Positions 31,810 to 40,394 of a stretch of 64,000 bases of DNA are shown piece after piece (positions within the stretch are counted from its first letter, which is position 1; each line of letters begins with the position of its first letter). The stretch covers positions 1 through 64,000 of the forward strand of contig NC_067206.1 in assembly GCF_026262505.1 (NCBI RefSeq), written 5' to 3'. The notes beneath the pieces are model-generated. The model saw only the letters and a program-made list of their open reading frames with translations. It searched no databases and was not told the origin of the DNA. The position numbers and the translations under genes are program-made. Source of the DNA: Trichomonas vaginalis G3. Its lineage: Eukaryota; Parabasalia; Trichomonadida; Trichomonadidae.

Positions 31810-31992
31810 ATCTGTCTTTACATACAAAATAAAAAAAATATTTTATAAAAAACTAACTTTATTTTTTCTATCTTAAGGAAATTCATGATTTTCATATGGA
31901 ATCTCTTCTCTCAGTTTTCCGAGGGAAGCAAGCATATGCCATTTTACTCAGATTTTTGTGCTGAATTCAGCAAAAATATAATTTAGGGTAGA

Positions 31993-32008
31993 AGGTTAGA
32001 TCTAACCT
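31993..32008. promoter_or_regulatory. Palindrome AGGTTAGATCTAACCT
   Basis: Perfect 16-bp palindrome inside a larger imperfect hairpin of GGGTAGAAG and CTTCTACCC. It is the first of six related sites in the two Polintons. It lies upstream of the minus-strand gene at 31513-31809. Confidence 0.7.
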
Positions 32009-32249
32009 GTCTTCTACCCTCTTTTCTACCCCAGTTATTTTATAAGCGTTTTTACATGGTAAACGTTATGAATTCGTGAGACTCTAACAGTTTGTAGCTT
32101 CTATTTCTTCTTTTAGTACATCGAATGTTTTAACAATGTCGAAAGTTTCTTTATATTTCTTCTTGACGTCAGATAGAAGGAAATCTTCTGCTGTTGGATA
32201 GTTTTGTCAAGACTTCATTGTAAATGACCAAAAATATATTTTATGTTAG

Positions 32250-32267
32250 CATGTTAGATCTAACATG
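32250..32267. promoter_or_regulatory. Palindrome CATGTTAGATCTAACATG
   Basis: Perfect 18-bp palindrome followed by TTTTCTAACATG. The same form, with ACACG instead of ACATG, recurs in Polinton 2 at about 56380-56391. Confidence 0.7.
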
Positions 32268-32434
32268 TTTTCTAACATGTTTTTTCACATGGTCTAAAAC
32301 ATTACAAAAACTCATTGAATTTTCAAGACTTCATCGAACTTTAATGTTTTGTCAAAACTTCTTCGTACATGTTTTGTCAAGACTTCTTCATCGTAATGAG
32401 CGTAAATCAGACAAAAATATATTTTAGGGTAGAA

Positions 32435-32447
32435 GGTAGATCTAACC
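32435..32447. promoter_or_regulatory. Palindrome related to GTTAGATCTAAC
   Basis: GGTAGATCTAACC, with CTGTCTTCTACC following as at 31993. One base shorter than the perfect form. Confidence 0.6.
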
Positions 32448-32640
32448 TGTCTTCTACCTCTTTTCTACCCCAGTTATTTTATAAGCGTTTACATGGTAAA
32501 CGTTATTTTACATTATGACACGAAGTAAAGGTTGACACTTCGTCAAAAAAATCCCTGAAATCATATCTTACATACAAAAAATACAAAAAAATGACACTAA
32601 CTTATTTTCTATCTTTCACAAAAGACCAAAAATAAACGCT

Positions 32641-32826
32641 TTACATGTATTTTTCAGCAACTTCGTCAAATAATTTTATAGCTTTATCTATCTCATCTAC
32701 TTCAAACGTTTCTTTACCTTTTATGGGAGCACCATACATTTTCTCAAACTTTTCAAGTAGTTCTGTTTCTGCAGCTCTCATATCATTAACCAACACAACC
32801 TTGACTATTATTGACTGTACTGTCAT
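32641..32826 (-). CDS. Polinton 1: 61-residue helical protein, unknown
   Basis: Whole short frame, MTVQSIIVKVVLVNDMRAAE and on, ending KLFDEVAEKYM; Glu/Lys-rich and probably alpha-helical. Compositionally clean coding sequence between two AT-rich spacers. No known domain. Confidence 0.5.
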   Translation of the reverse strand: MTVQSIIVKVVLVNDMRAAETELLEKFEKMYGAPIKGKETFEVDEIDKAIKLFDEVAEKYM

Positions 32827-32851
32827 ATCTTAGAGTTATTATATGTCCTTC

Positions 32852-33500
32852 CTATCTTATATCTCTTTGTATTGAAGTCCTTCGGTTTCTGAACGATGTA
32901 AAGTAAGCCTTCACTGCAACGTTCCGTATCGAAGAACCATATGTTATGAAGTTATATCCAACAACTGGGTCTAACCATAACAAAACTATTGGTATAAGAC
33001 TTTTGTCGATGAGATATGCTGCAGTTCCATAGAATTTTACCGATATCATAAGCTCAGGATTTCTTGTCAAAAATTTTCTGAGTAGAAGCAATTTTAACCC
33101 AGTGGTTTGTTTTCTTTCCAAATGGAGATAAAATGTCTGACAAAGAATATTTGTTGTATTTCTTTGAGTATCTTACGTTTAAATCACCAATTCTAACCAC
33201 TTTGGTGTCATTGTCTATCTTTCCAACTGTTTCAAACTCATTGTTTGTCATATCTTTCTTTAAGTCAGCATAGTCGTTTCGCATACGTTCTATCTCTTTG
33301 ACGGAGTAGTTATATCTCCTCATTGCTGCTTTACATTTAGAACATTGCGGGTTCATTTTTGCGTTATATTCTGAAACCTTACCTGCTAGTATGACTAAGG
33401 CGTCAATTGCTCTCTTTAACTCAAAAGTTGCGGGTTTTATCTGTTCATTCCATATCTTACCTCTTCTATCTTTATCTCTTATCTGCCATACACATTTTGC
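32852..33500 (-). pseudogene. Polinton 1: Cys-containing protein, broken, unknown
   Basis: The upstream part begins MNPQCSKCKAAMRRYNYSVK (CxxC pair) followed by a helical segment and TKVVRIGDLNVRYSKKYNKY. The downstream part (near SVKFYGTAAYLIDKSLIPIV) is hydrophobic. No assignment. Broken. Confidence 0.4.
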
Positions 33501-33502
33501 AA

Positions 33503-33976
33503 CTAACGAAACAAAGTTATCGTAGGTCTTAAATTCTTCAGATTTGTATATGTCAGAGATGTTCTATTATACCATATCGCAATCTTTGTCCATGACTTGT
33601 GGCGGTTGCAATGAAATCCAAGAAACTCATAGTTTACCTTTCGTATGAACTTCTTTATTTCTACTGAGTCAGTTGCTTTGACTTCTATTTCATCGAATTC
33701 TGGAATAGTGAGTTTTTGTTGTTGGATTTCAGGAAGTTTAGGTAGATGGTCAATAATATCCTGCATTTCATAAAGATATTCTTCATCTGTTTCATCTTTT
33801 GCACTACAGTTTAGATCTCCTTGGAGAAGTTCTTGCTTTATCTTCTGGATTTCTGTCTCAAAAGTATATGAAGAAGGAATGAAGCTTTTCATTTCTACTA
33901 ACATTGAAGTTGGGTTCATGACTAACGAGTTTGGTGCTGTTGTTGTTTGAACTGTTGTTGTGCCGATTGTTGACAT
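33503..33976 (-). CDS. Polinton 1: acidic protein, unknown
   Basis: Starts MSTIGTTTVQTTTAPNSLVM at 33976 (an ATG six codons upstream lies in the AT-rich leader). The middle is acidic (DETDEEYLYEMQDIIDHLPK); the C-terminal half has FIRKVNYEFLGFHCNRHKSW. The leader TTTTATTTTGTATAAAAAAA before the start matches the leader of the gene at 31809. Function unknown. Confidence 0.45.
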   Translation of the reverse strand: MSTIGTTTVQTTTAPNSLVMNPTSMLVEMKSFIPSSYTFETEIQKIKQELLQGDLNCSAKDETDEEYLYEMQDIIDHLPKLPEIQQQKLTIPEFDEIEVKATDSVEIKKFIRKVNYEFLGFHCNRHKSWTKIAIWYNRTSLTYTNLKNLRPTITLFR

Positions 33977-34009
33977 TTTTATTTTTTTATACAAAATAAA
34001 AAAAATAAA

Positions 34010-34300
34010 TAAAAATAAAGTTAGTTTTATTTTTTATTTCGGGGAAATTCATGAAAATTCAAGAGGGTAGAAAAGAGGGTAGAAAGGAGGGTAGATCTAA
34101 CCTTCTACCCTAAACATTATTTTTGGGTCCTTTACGCTCATTACGATGAAGTTTCGACAAAACATTTACGAAGAAGTCTTGACAAAACATTTACGAAGAA
34201 GTCATGAAAATTCAAGAGGGTAGAAAAGAGGGTAGAAGACAGGTTAGATCTAACCTTCTACCCTAAAATATATTTTTGCTGAATTCAATAAAAATAAATG
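34010..34300. other. Polinton 1: spacer with two palindromes and inverted 25-bp repeats
   Basis: Holds GTAGATCTAACC (34091-34102) and the perfect AGGTTAGATCTAACCT (34241-34256), each next to AGAGGGTAGAAA-type sequence, and three inverted copies of the 25-bp repeat (ACGAAGAAGTCTTGACAAAA) at about 34145-34205. The arrangement is much like 31840-32640. Confidence 0.75.
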
Positions 34301-34306
34301 GTTCAT

Positions 34307-34969
34307 TTACTCACAATATTTTTTTACAAAACGACCCCAAACTTTTAACTTCTTTTCTGCAGCTTCTAATGCTATCTTAGCGAGTTCATATTCTCTAAAT
34401 TCTCTCTTTAAATCTTCTTGTTCCCATTGGTCTAGTTCGTATGGAGAATCTCTATAACCATAACATATCTCACGTTCATGTTCTAATTGTTTTTCGCACA
34501 TTTTTCTAACTTCTTGTTCGAACAAAGGTTTAGCATTCTCTACTGTATCTTCAAGTTCTTCTTCATCTAATTTCTCATGAACTTTCTTGTCTATGGAGTC
34601 CATAATTTTTCCAACTGCTATACAATATTTTGGAGAAGCCCACATTGCAATATAGTTTACAAGTCTTGGGTCTACATACATTCCTCTAACCTGTTTGATT
34701 TCATCCGGAATTCCTGCATGAATTTTGTATAAAAAGCAACCCGCTGTTTTCCGCGGGTTGGTATATTCTTCACAAAATGCCTTAAAATACTCTTCCCAGG
34801 ACTTATTTTCCAACAACCTTCTAAAGTCTTTCCTAAACTGCTGACACATCTTTGTTGCATTTATATAACCATCCTTGTCTCTACGTAAGACTTCAATACC
34901 GTTGTAAGTGCCTTTTGTGAATGTTTCGCCATTAGATTTGTTCGTGAACGTTTTTGCTTCGACTGACAT
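34307..34969 (-). CDS. Polinton 1: KilA-N domain protein
   Basis: 220 residues, whole. The KilA-N signature is clear: GYINATKMCQQF (residues 34-45), LENKSWEEY (53-61) and GMYVDPRLVNYIAMWASPKY (about 96-115), followed by a charged coiled-coil C-terminus (EELEDTVENAKPLFEQEVRK). KilA-N is a DNA-binding domain common in large DNA viruses and phages, usually with a variable C-terminal half; a regulatory role is likely. The leader is AT-rich (TTTTTATTTTTATTG). A short piece of this gene is repeated upstream at about 35056-35125. Confidence 0.88.
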   Translation of the reverse strand: MSVEAKTFTNKSNGETFTKGTYNGIEVLRRDKDGYINATKMCQQFRKDFRRLLENKSWEEYFKAFCEEYTNPRKTAGCFLYKIHAGIPDEIKQVRGMYVDPRLVNYIAMWASPKYCIAVGKIMDSIDKKVHEKLDEEELEDTVENAKPLFEQEVRKMCEKQLEHEREICYGYRDSPYELDQWEQEDLKREFREYELAKIALEAAEKKLKVWGRFVKKYCE

Positions 34970-35055
34970 TACTGTTCTTACAATAAAAATAAAAAATATT
35001 TTTTTAAAAAAACTAACTTTATTTTTTCTATCTTAAGGAATTTCATGAAAATTCA

Positions 35056-35125
35056 CCTGTTGAATTTTGTATAAAAAGCAACCCGCTGTTTTCCGACGGT
35101 TGCTATATTCTTCACAAAATGCTTG
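35056..35125 (-). repeat. Polinton 1: duplicated piece of the KilA-N gene
   Basis: Matches 34719-34786 inside the KilA-N gene (ATTTTGTATAAAAAGCAACC, then TATATTCTTCACAAAATGC) with a few changes. It lies just upstream of that gene's leader and downstream of the next gene. Confidence 0.75.
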
Positions 35126-35180
35126 TTTTGAGGTCGAGCCACTTTTGGCTCCACCTCTTTTTTCAACCAAAACTCATTTT

Positions 35181-36041
35181 TCAATACTTTTTCAGCACTT
35201 TTCCGTAGTTATATATGAAAGACAATTCGAGATAAAAGTCGTAGTATAATGGAATAATATGCTGCACACCGTTTGTTGTGAACCAGACTTGAAAGTCAGA
35301 GAAACTGTTACTAGGTGGTTCGTAGAATTTAGAAGCAAAGTCATAAAAGTCCTTACCGATACATAGAAAACTGTTGTTGCTTGAACTGAAACTTGCATGA
35401 CACATGACATTTTGAGGGTCAAACACATTTCTATAAACTGTCAAATCTGTTGGTGGGCGTATAAATTTAAACGGACCGTCAGGTGGTAATGGTTCGTTCT
35501 GGTTTAGTAACCGAAGAAATTGTGCCCAAGAACGTTTGTCTACTTCCCAAAATAAAAACTGTGTATCTCTTGGAGGGTTATTTTCAATCCTTTGAAATGA
35601 AACTGTGGAGTTCATCTTGTCATATTCTAGTTTCAGATAGTATGTTCCATTTAGTAAAGAGTCGTATTTTTTTTGAAATTCCCAATAATATTTGTTTATT
35701 TGAGTTTGAAAGTCATTTAGAGTTTTTTCAAGACTTTCGTCTGAACGAATTGTAAAGATTCTCATTTCGTCAAATTTGTCTATTAGACCATCAGAACCTT
35801 CATACTGCCCATGAAAATATACTGCGAACATAAACGCGTTAGTTCTATTTGAAAACAAAACTCTTCTAAATCCTATTGCCTTTGCATCTGAAGGACTTTG
35901 AAGCCAACGAATTGGATAGTCAAACCTGTAAGCTCGGGATGAAATTTCTTCATCTGAAATAGTCCTACCAGTATTTGTAAAGATATAGTCTAACGGTTTT
36001 GTATCTGCTACTTTTGTTCTTTGTTTTTCAACCTGAAGCAT
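35181..36041 (-). CDS. Polinton 1: virion-type protein, paralogue of 40395-41241
   Basis: 286 residues. It begins MLQVEKQRTKVADTKPLDYI and contains YRFDYPIRWLQSPSDAKAIG; the paralogue at 40395 has YRFDYPLRWLRDPSVTKAIG in the same place, and both share HASFSSSNNS or HASFSGAQNS and end in YLELSFIYNY. Two diverged copies of one gene in opposite orientations flank the HNH, integrase and fibre genes. Beta-rich with no enzymatic motif, so a structural role (minor capsid or spike base) is likely but unproven. Confidence 0.55.
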   Translation of the reverse strand: MLQVEKQRTKVADTKPLDYIFTNTGRTISDEEISSRAYRFDYPIRWLQSPSDAKAIGFRRVLFSNRTNAFMFAVYFHGQYEGSDGLIDKFDEMRIFTIRSDESLEKTLNDFQTQINKYYWEFQKKYDSLLNGTYYLKLEYDKMNSTVSFQRIENNPPRDTQFLFWEVDKRSWAQFLRLLNQNEPLPPDGPFKFIRPPTDLTVYRNVFDPQNVMCHASFSSSNNSFLCIGKDFYDFASKFYEPPSNSFSDFQVWFTTNGVQHIIPLYYDFYLELSFIYNYGKVLKKY

Positions 36042-36078
36042 TTAATATATGTAAAAATATATTGTTTTAAAAAATGTT

Positions 36079-36663
36079 TTAAAATGGTATGCCATATAGC
36101 TTCTTGAATTTGTTAAGATATAGTCTAATGTATTTTCCATCTGTATCTCTAGCGTTTACATAAGCATAGCCCGCCTTAGTAAAACATACTTGTAATTTCC
36201 TATAGTTTACGCCGGTATAAAAGTAGAAAGAGTCTTGTTCTTCGCTATAGTAGTAAAACTCCAACCTATGCCTGCCATAGTCTGTAATTTCAATTGTTTC
36301 ATCTTCTAGTTCGTCGACAAATTCGAATACAATATCTCGAAATTTGCTTTTGTTCTTATTGTTTTCAGAACGAGTGACCCAGCGTAAGTTTTCAAGTCTA
36401 TTGTCGTTTCTTATACGGTTTATATGGTCTACAAAAGGTAGATTGTTAGGGTTCGGTATAAAATGAGTTGCAATGACAACATGTTTAAAATAGTTTTTTC
36501 CACTCATATCCATAATAGCATATCCGTCATTTCGCTCCCATCCGCTTAAAACTCTTTTTGTCTTTTTGTTTCTGACTTCAAATGACTCACAACAGTGAAT
36601 TTCATATTTCTCATCTAACAAACAAGTTTCCCAACGGTCTTCTCCAACAAACTCAGCGTACAT
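36079..36663 (-). CDS. Polinton 1: HNH endonuclease (homing type)
   Basis: 194 residues. The HNH motif is FVDHINRIRNDNRLENLRWV (residues 77-96) followed by TRSENNKNKS, with ATHFIPNPNNLP before it, as in HNH_3-type homing endonucleases. The N-terminus (DRWETCLLDEKYEIHCCESF) resembles a NUMOD4-type target-recognition segment. The C-terminal stretch (AGYAYVNARDTDGKYIRLYL) recurs in the small protein of Polinton 2 at 55984-56268. Such free-standing nucleases are common passengers of viral genomes and could help spread the element. The first 60 bases are duplicated upstream. Confidence 0.85.
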   Translation of the reverse strand: MYAEFVGEDRWETCLLDEKYEIHCCESFEVRNKKTKRVLSGWERNDGYAIMDMSGKNYFKHVVIATHFIPNPNNLPFVDHINRIRNDNRLENLRWVTRSENNKNKSKFRDIVFEFVDELEDETIEITDYGRHRLEFYYYSEEQDSFYFYTGVNYRKLQVCFTKAGYAYVNARDTDGKYIRLYLNKFKKLYGIPF

Positions 36664-36718
36664 TTCAAATAAAATAAAAAAATATTTTTTTTAAAATATA
36701 TTGTTTTAAAATGGTATG

Positions 36719-36796
36719 CCATTTCATATTTCTCATCTAACAAACAAGTTTCCCAACGGTCTTCTCCAACAAACTCAGCGTACAGTTCAAATAAAA
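36719..36796 (-). repeat. Polinton 1: duplicated 5' end of the HNH gene
   Basis: Repeats about 36598-36672 (TCATATTTCTCATCTAACAA and CTTCTCCAACAAACTCAGCG) together with the AT-rich leader; the piece GTTTTAAAATGGTATGCCAT from the 3' end of the HNH gene is also repeated at 36704-36723. Thus both ends of the gene are joined in this remnant, as if a full second copy had been deleted internally. Confidence 0.8.
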
Positions 36797-36811
36797 AAAT
36801 ATATTTTTTCT

Positions 36812-37398
36812 TTACTTTACATAACCTCCTGCTACCAGAAGTCTTTGACGCCAACCCATACCAGCTAATGAAGGTTGACTTGGTTTAGTAGTATTGAAAC
36901 TAAACTTTGTTTTTGGTTTATCTTCAGTTTTTGGTTTTTCTTCTTCTATCGGTTTTTCGTCACTTTTCGGTTCCTCTGACTTTACTTCACTTGCAGGAAC
37001 AGTTGTGTCGTCAACATCTTCATAAATATCATATGCCATTTGTTTTTGTTTTCCTTTCAACTTTTTGTGTTTGTTGTAAAGTTTAGAATATTTCGACTCT
37101 AAGTCAATGAGATGTTCTATAATGAACTGTTGGTCAGTGAAGTAAACTTTTCCATCTGTTGTCTCGAAAGCTCCTTCAGACTTCAATATTTTATTTGTGA
37201 GAGTCTGTTTCTTTTTTGAGATACTAGCTGTTCCATTTCTATGAAAAGTGACTTTATAGTTAGGGTTTGTATTTCCAGACCTGGCACTTTCTATTATTGA
37301 ATTTTCTCTTCATCTGTAAGTTCTTTGACAGGTTTTGACAATGGTTCTGAACTTTTTGTTTGTGGTGTCAAATCTACCGTTTCAACTTCTTCGGTCAT
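36812..37398 (-). pseudogene. Polinton 1: Glu/Lys/Pro-rich protein, broken
   Basis: Starts MTEEVETVDLTPQTKSSEPL at 37398. The later part is coiled-coil-like (LEHLI-type helices, KYSKLYNKHKKLKGKQKQMA) then acidic and repetitive (PKSDEKPIEEEKPKTEDKPK) and ends KPSQPSLAGMGWRQRLLVAG. The role is unknown; the charge pattern is like virion linker or core proteins. Broken. Confidence 0.45.
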
Positions 37399-37420
37399 TT
37401 CATCTCAGTAAAAAATTTTA
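37396..37420 (-). promoter_or_regulatory. Start-proximal leader shared by two Polinton 1 genes
   Basis: A 25-base sequence, read on the minus strand as TTTTTTACTGAGATGAAATG at its end, carries the ATG of the gene at 37398. An identical 25 bases at 37569-37593 carry the ATG of the gene at 37571 and the stop codon of the one before it. It is a likely promoter or initiation element. Confidence 0.6.
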
Positions 37421-37454
37421 GTTTGGTTTGTTTTCAACTGGTTGTTGTTGTTTT

Positions 37455-37571
37455 TTAAGTCGCGTCTAAAACTTCCTGAGGTATAGGAAGAACTTGACAA
37501 ACACGTGGTGTAACTGCTGGAAGTCGACAAATCCATCTTGAACCCATTTGTCTCAATGCTGTATTGTTCAT
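37455..37571 (-). CDS. Polinton 1: 38-residue basic peptide
   Basis: MNNTALRQMGSRWICRLPAV and on, ending PIPQEVLDAT. Too short to stand out by length, but supported by the identical 25-base leader at its start and by gene spacing of under 25 bases to the gene upstream. No homologue recognised; a small basic virion peptide is one possibility. Confidence 0.5.
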   Translation of the reverse strand: MNNTALRQMGSRWICRLPAVTPRVCQVLPIPQEVLDAT

Positions 37572-37590
37572 TTCATCTCAGTAAAAAATT

Positions 37591-37992
37591 TTACATTCCC
37601 CAAGTTTGAGGCGGTTGAGGTTGGTTATTGTTTACCCATTGTTGTGCATGGTTATATCCTCTGTTAAAGAATCTTTCACCTTGGTCCATATAGTGTCCTG
37701 CTTGGTTATAGTAGTCATTTGCTTTGTTATAATAGTTTCCTGCTTGTCTTCCTACATTGTCCATCCATCCTTGAACTTTTCCTCTTGTTTCAGGATTTGG
37801 AATAAGATTTGTTGCATCTCGTGCTACCTCCCAACCTTTCTGTACAGTTTGTATAATAGGTTGTGCTTTCTCTTTAAGTATACCTAATGTACTCAAAATC
37901 TTCCTTCCAATTCCAAATGCACCTCTGGCTAGTGTTCCCACTGCGGGCAAAAATCTGGATGCAACTCCTGCTAATGCGCCAAATAAACCCAT
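37591..37992 (-). CDS. Polinton 1: candidate membrane-active virion protein (133 residues)
   Basis: Begins MGLFGALAGVASRFLPAVGT, a Gly-2 start that fits N-myristoylation and an amphipathic or hydrophobic helix, as in capsid-borne membrane-lytic proteins of adenovirus-like viruses. After a further helix (GIGRKILSTLGILKEKAQPI) the C-terminal half is Gln, Asn and Tyr-rich (NYYNKANDYYNQAGHYMDQG). Whole. The assigned role is by analogy; the protein at 41220-41486 has a similar start. Confidence 0.5.
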   Translation of the reverse strand: MGLFGALAGVASRFLPAVGTLARGAFGIGRKILSTLGILKEKAQPIIQTVQKGWEVARDATNLIPNPETRGKVQGWMDNVGRQAGNYYNKANDYYNQAGHYMDQGERFFNRGYNHAQQWVNNNQPQPPQTWGM

Positions 37993-38007
37993 TTCTTATG
38001 GGTTAAA

Positions 38008-38967
38008 AATGACGAATTCAAACAAGGACCCGTATGTTTCTAAAGCAACAAAGAAAGCACTCATGGTAAAAAATCTTTAGTTCAACACCAAATGCTTGGT
38101 TTATGGATATCTTGAAAACATTCCGAGGTATAGAGAAGATGGACCACCATACTGGCTAATATTTGTCGGTCAAAACACAAGATACTGTGAAGCCATACCA
38201 TTACAGTCCAAAAATATTTTAGATGTGAAAACTGCTTTGACAATATTCGTTGACAAATACCATCCAACAAAACTGACATCTGACTGTGAAAGTTCTTTCA
38301 AATCAGACGATATTAAAAACTATCTGCGTTCAAAAAATGTAAACCAATATTTCATTGTCGACCAAAACCATTCTGCTCTTGGTGTCATTGACAGTTGTAT
38401 AAAAATCTTAAGAGACTTAAACCAACCACAAGGTGGTGAAGCAAATGAAATGTCATATGACGACAAGTATAGACATTTCTCCATGGCAAAGATGAGACAA
38501 GTTTTAAATATTTACAATAGCCGTAAACAAAAAGGTTTGGGAAACCACTCCCCCGAAGAAATGAAAAACAACCCGACTTAGAGAAAGACTATATATTTAA
38601 TAGTTTAGTCAAAAGAGACAAACAAGAAAGAATGCCAGGCTTCAAACTTAAGAAAGGTGACAAAGTAAAAATAGAAATACCTAAACGCGACCCATATGAA
38701 AATACTATTGACTATGACAACAATGGGAACTCGACAGGTACACGCATTCGTGTTCGTAAAAATAGAAGAAAGTATACAAGAGAATATTATGAAGTTTTAG
38801 GCAAACATGGCAAAATGTACAGACTGCAAGCAGAAGATAAAACTACTATTGTCAGACCTCGTTTCAAACTTGTTAAGGTTCAAGGTGGTATACTTTCAAA
38901 GACAGTTCCTAACAAATATAAGACAACTCCTGACGAATATGCTAAAGAAGTTGAAAATGACGACTAA
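38008..38967 (+). pseudogene. Polinton 1: retrovirus-type integrase, broken
   Basis: Contains the rve core: LIFVGQNTRYCEAIPLQSKN, then DKYHPTKLTSDCESSFKSDD with a candidate catalytic Asp, and a helical YNSRKQKGLGNHSPEEM that typifies Polinton and retroviral integrases. A C-terminal SH3-like DNA-binding part follows (FKLKKGDKVKI to FKLVKV). Integrases of this kind insert Polintons with 6-bp target duplications, as observed here. The stop codon overlaps the end of the convergent fibre gene by four bases. Broken. Confidence 0.82.
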
Positions 38968-40376
38968 GCGTTTCTATACCATGCGTAAACTGTCATGTAA
39001 GGTGGCATGTAGTCTTTACTTTGTCCCGTTGTTTGCGTATACCCTGAAACGCGATGTGTATGGCTTCCTCCTACCTCAGTGTTACTCCAGTAACAATTTA
39101 TAGCAAACTTAACGTCCTCTTTAACATCATATCCTTTACCTTTTGTCATTCCTGACCAATCCCAAAATCTATGACTATGCAAACCTGCTTCAGATGTACT
39201 TAAATTTATGTAGTGACTGTGCGCAGGTAAATTTGCACCTGAAATCGTTTTACTTCCACCTGTTTCCTTTGAAGAGTTTGCACAATACAAAAACCTGTCG
39301 ACTATTTGAGTCCAAGTTCCAAAACCAAGTACTACTTCTGGTCTGGTAGAGTTCATTGACGTGTAAATAGAACCTATAGGATATACTGTTTGAAGTATTT
39401 CTGTCTTTAATGTTTGAAGCTCTGTTTTGTCTGCTTTCTTATATAACTCATCGTTAACATATGTTTTGTCAGCTTTTTTATCTAACTCATCGTTAACATA
39501 TGTTTTGTCAGCCTTTTTATCATATAAATCTTGAGCAGTGAATTTAACATTGTTTTCATCCTCCATGACATAGACATTTCTACATCTAGTGTATTTCATC
39601 GTTGTTATGTCTTCATCCGATGTTAAACCTTGTGGAAAGTTAGGAGGTTTCCAATTTAATACATCCCCACCAGTTCCATCAGGTTCTTCAACCGTTCCTG
39701 CAATATTTTCTATACCAACAGTTGCGAAGAAATCGTGTGTATGTCCAACGTCACTTTTCTTGTTTAAGGTTTCTTGTAAGTTTGTAATATTTGCAATGGT
39801 ATGTGTATGAGTCTTTTTAGAATATTCTTTGTCAGCTCTTGTCACTTCACTTGACATTTTATTGTCAACATATGTTTTATCCGCTTTGTCATCTAACTTT
39901 TCTTGAAGTTCATCTACGTCATAGATGTTATGTGTATGATGTTTTTGTGGGTATGCTCTATCTGTCCATGCGAAAATATAGTCTTTTGTTGCATCTACAT
40001 ACTCTTTGTCAGCTTTCTTTTCAACATCTGCTTTTGTTGCATATGTTGCATCTGCTCTGTCATGTTCTTCTTGAACTTTTTCAATGACATACTCTTTGTC
40101 AGCTTTGTTGTCAACATCTGCTTTCAAAAGAAGTTCTTTTATAGGCTTCTCGTTTAAAGTTCCTTTTGTTGGATTTATACAGACAGTATGGTTCTTACTG
40201 TCTTGAAACAGAAACTCGTCTGTCATTGGGTTTAATGTCAGTTTTAAGTTTCCTTCTTTCAATGACTCAGATATCTTAGAATAGTTTGAAAAGTTTGTTG
40301 TGTTCTTATTTAGAGCTTGCAAAATGAGTTGTCGGTTGTGTTGTATTTCTCTCATAGACGCTGTTTCTTTCGACAT
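38964..40376 (-). CDS. Polinton 1: phage-like tail fibre / receptor-binding protein
   Basis: 470 residues, whole. The N-terminal third is followed by repeats of the type KADKTYVDNE with HTH and HTHDF sites, the metal-binding coiled-coil shaft pattern of phage fibres. The C-terminal 140 residues begin VYPIGSIYTSMNSTRPEVVL, then GFGTWTQIVDRFLY and several His-containing turns (LPAHSHYINL, GLHSHRFWD, GSHTHRVSG), the collar/head type of phage long-tail-fibre tips. Known phage proteins of this pattern trimerise and bind receptors. In a Polinton it could be a capsid spike. It is convergent with the integrase. Confidence 0.82.
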   Translation of the reverse strand: MSKETASMREIQHNRQLILQALNKNTTNFSNYSKISESLKEGNLKLTLNPMTDEFLFQDSKNHTVCINPTKGTLNEKPIKELLLKADVDNKADKEYVIEKVQEEHDRADATYATKADVEKKADKEYVDATKDYIFAWTDRAYPQKHHTHNIYDVDELQEKLDDKADKTYVDNKMSSEVTRADKEYSKKTHTHTIANITNLQETLNKKSDVGHTHDFFATVGIENIAGTVEEPDGTGGDVLNWKPPNFPQGLTSDEDITTMKYTRCRNVYVMEDENNVKFTAQDLYDKKADKTYVNDELDKKADKTYVNDELYKKADKTELQTLKTEILQTVYPIGSIYTSMNSTRPEVVLGFGTWTQIVDRFLYCANSSKETGGSKTISGANLPAHSHYINLSTSEAGLHSHRFWDWSGMTKGKGYDVKEDVKFAINCYWSNTEVGGSHTHRVSGYTQTTGQSKDYMPPYMTVYAWYRNA

Positions 40377-40394
40377 TTTTATTATAGATAAAAT

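Larger units (their letters stand above)
31840..32640. other. Polinton 1: intergenic block with palindromes and 25-bp repeats
   Basis: About 800 bases without a whole gene. It contains three palindromes centred on TTAGATCTAA (31993-32008, 32250-32267, 32435-32447), each flanked by GGGTAGAAG-type or TTCTACCC-type arms, two copies of an ATAAGCGTTT-ACATGGTAAACGTTAT sequence (about 32040-32068 and 32480-32505), and 25-bp repeat copies. A minus-strand coding-like fragment at about 32083-32200 (DFLLSDVKKKYKETFDIVKT) resembles the style of the gene at 32641-32826 and may be a gene remnant. Confidence 0.65.
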
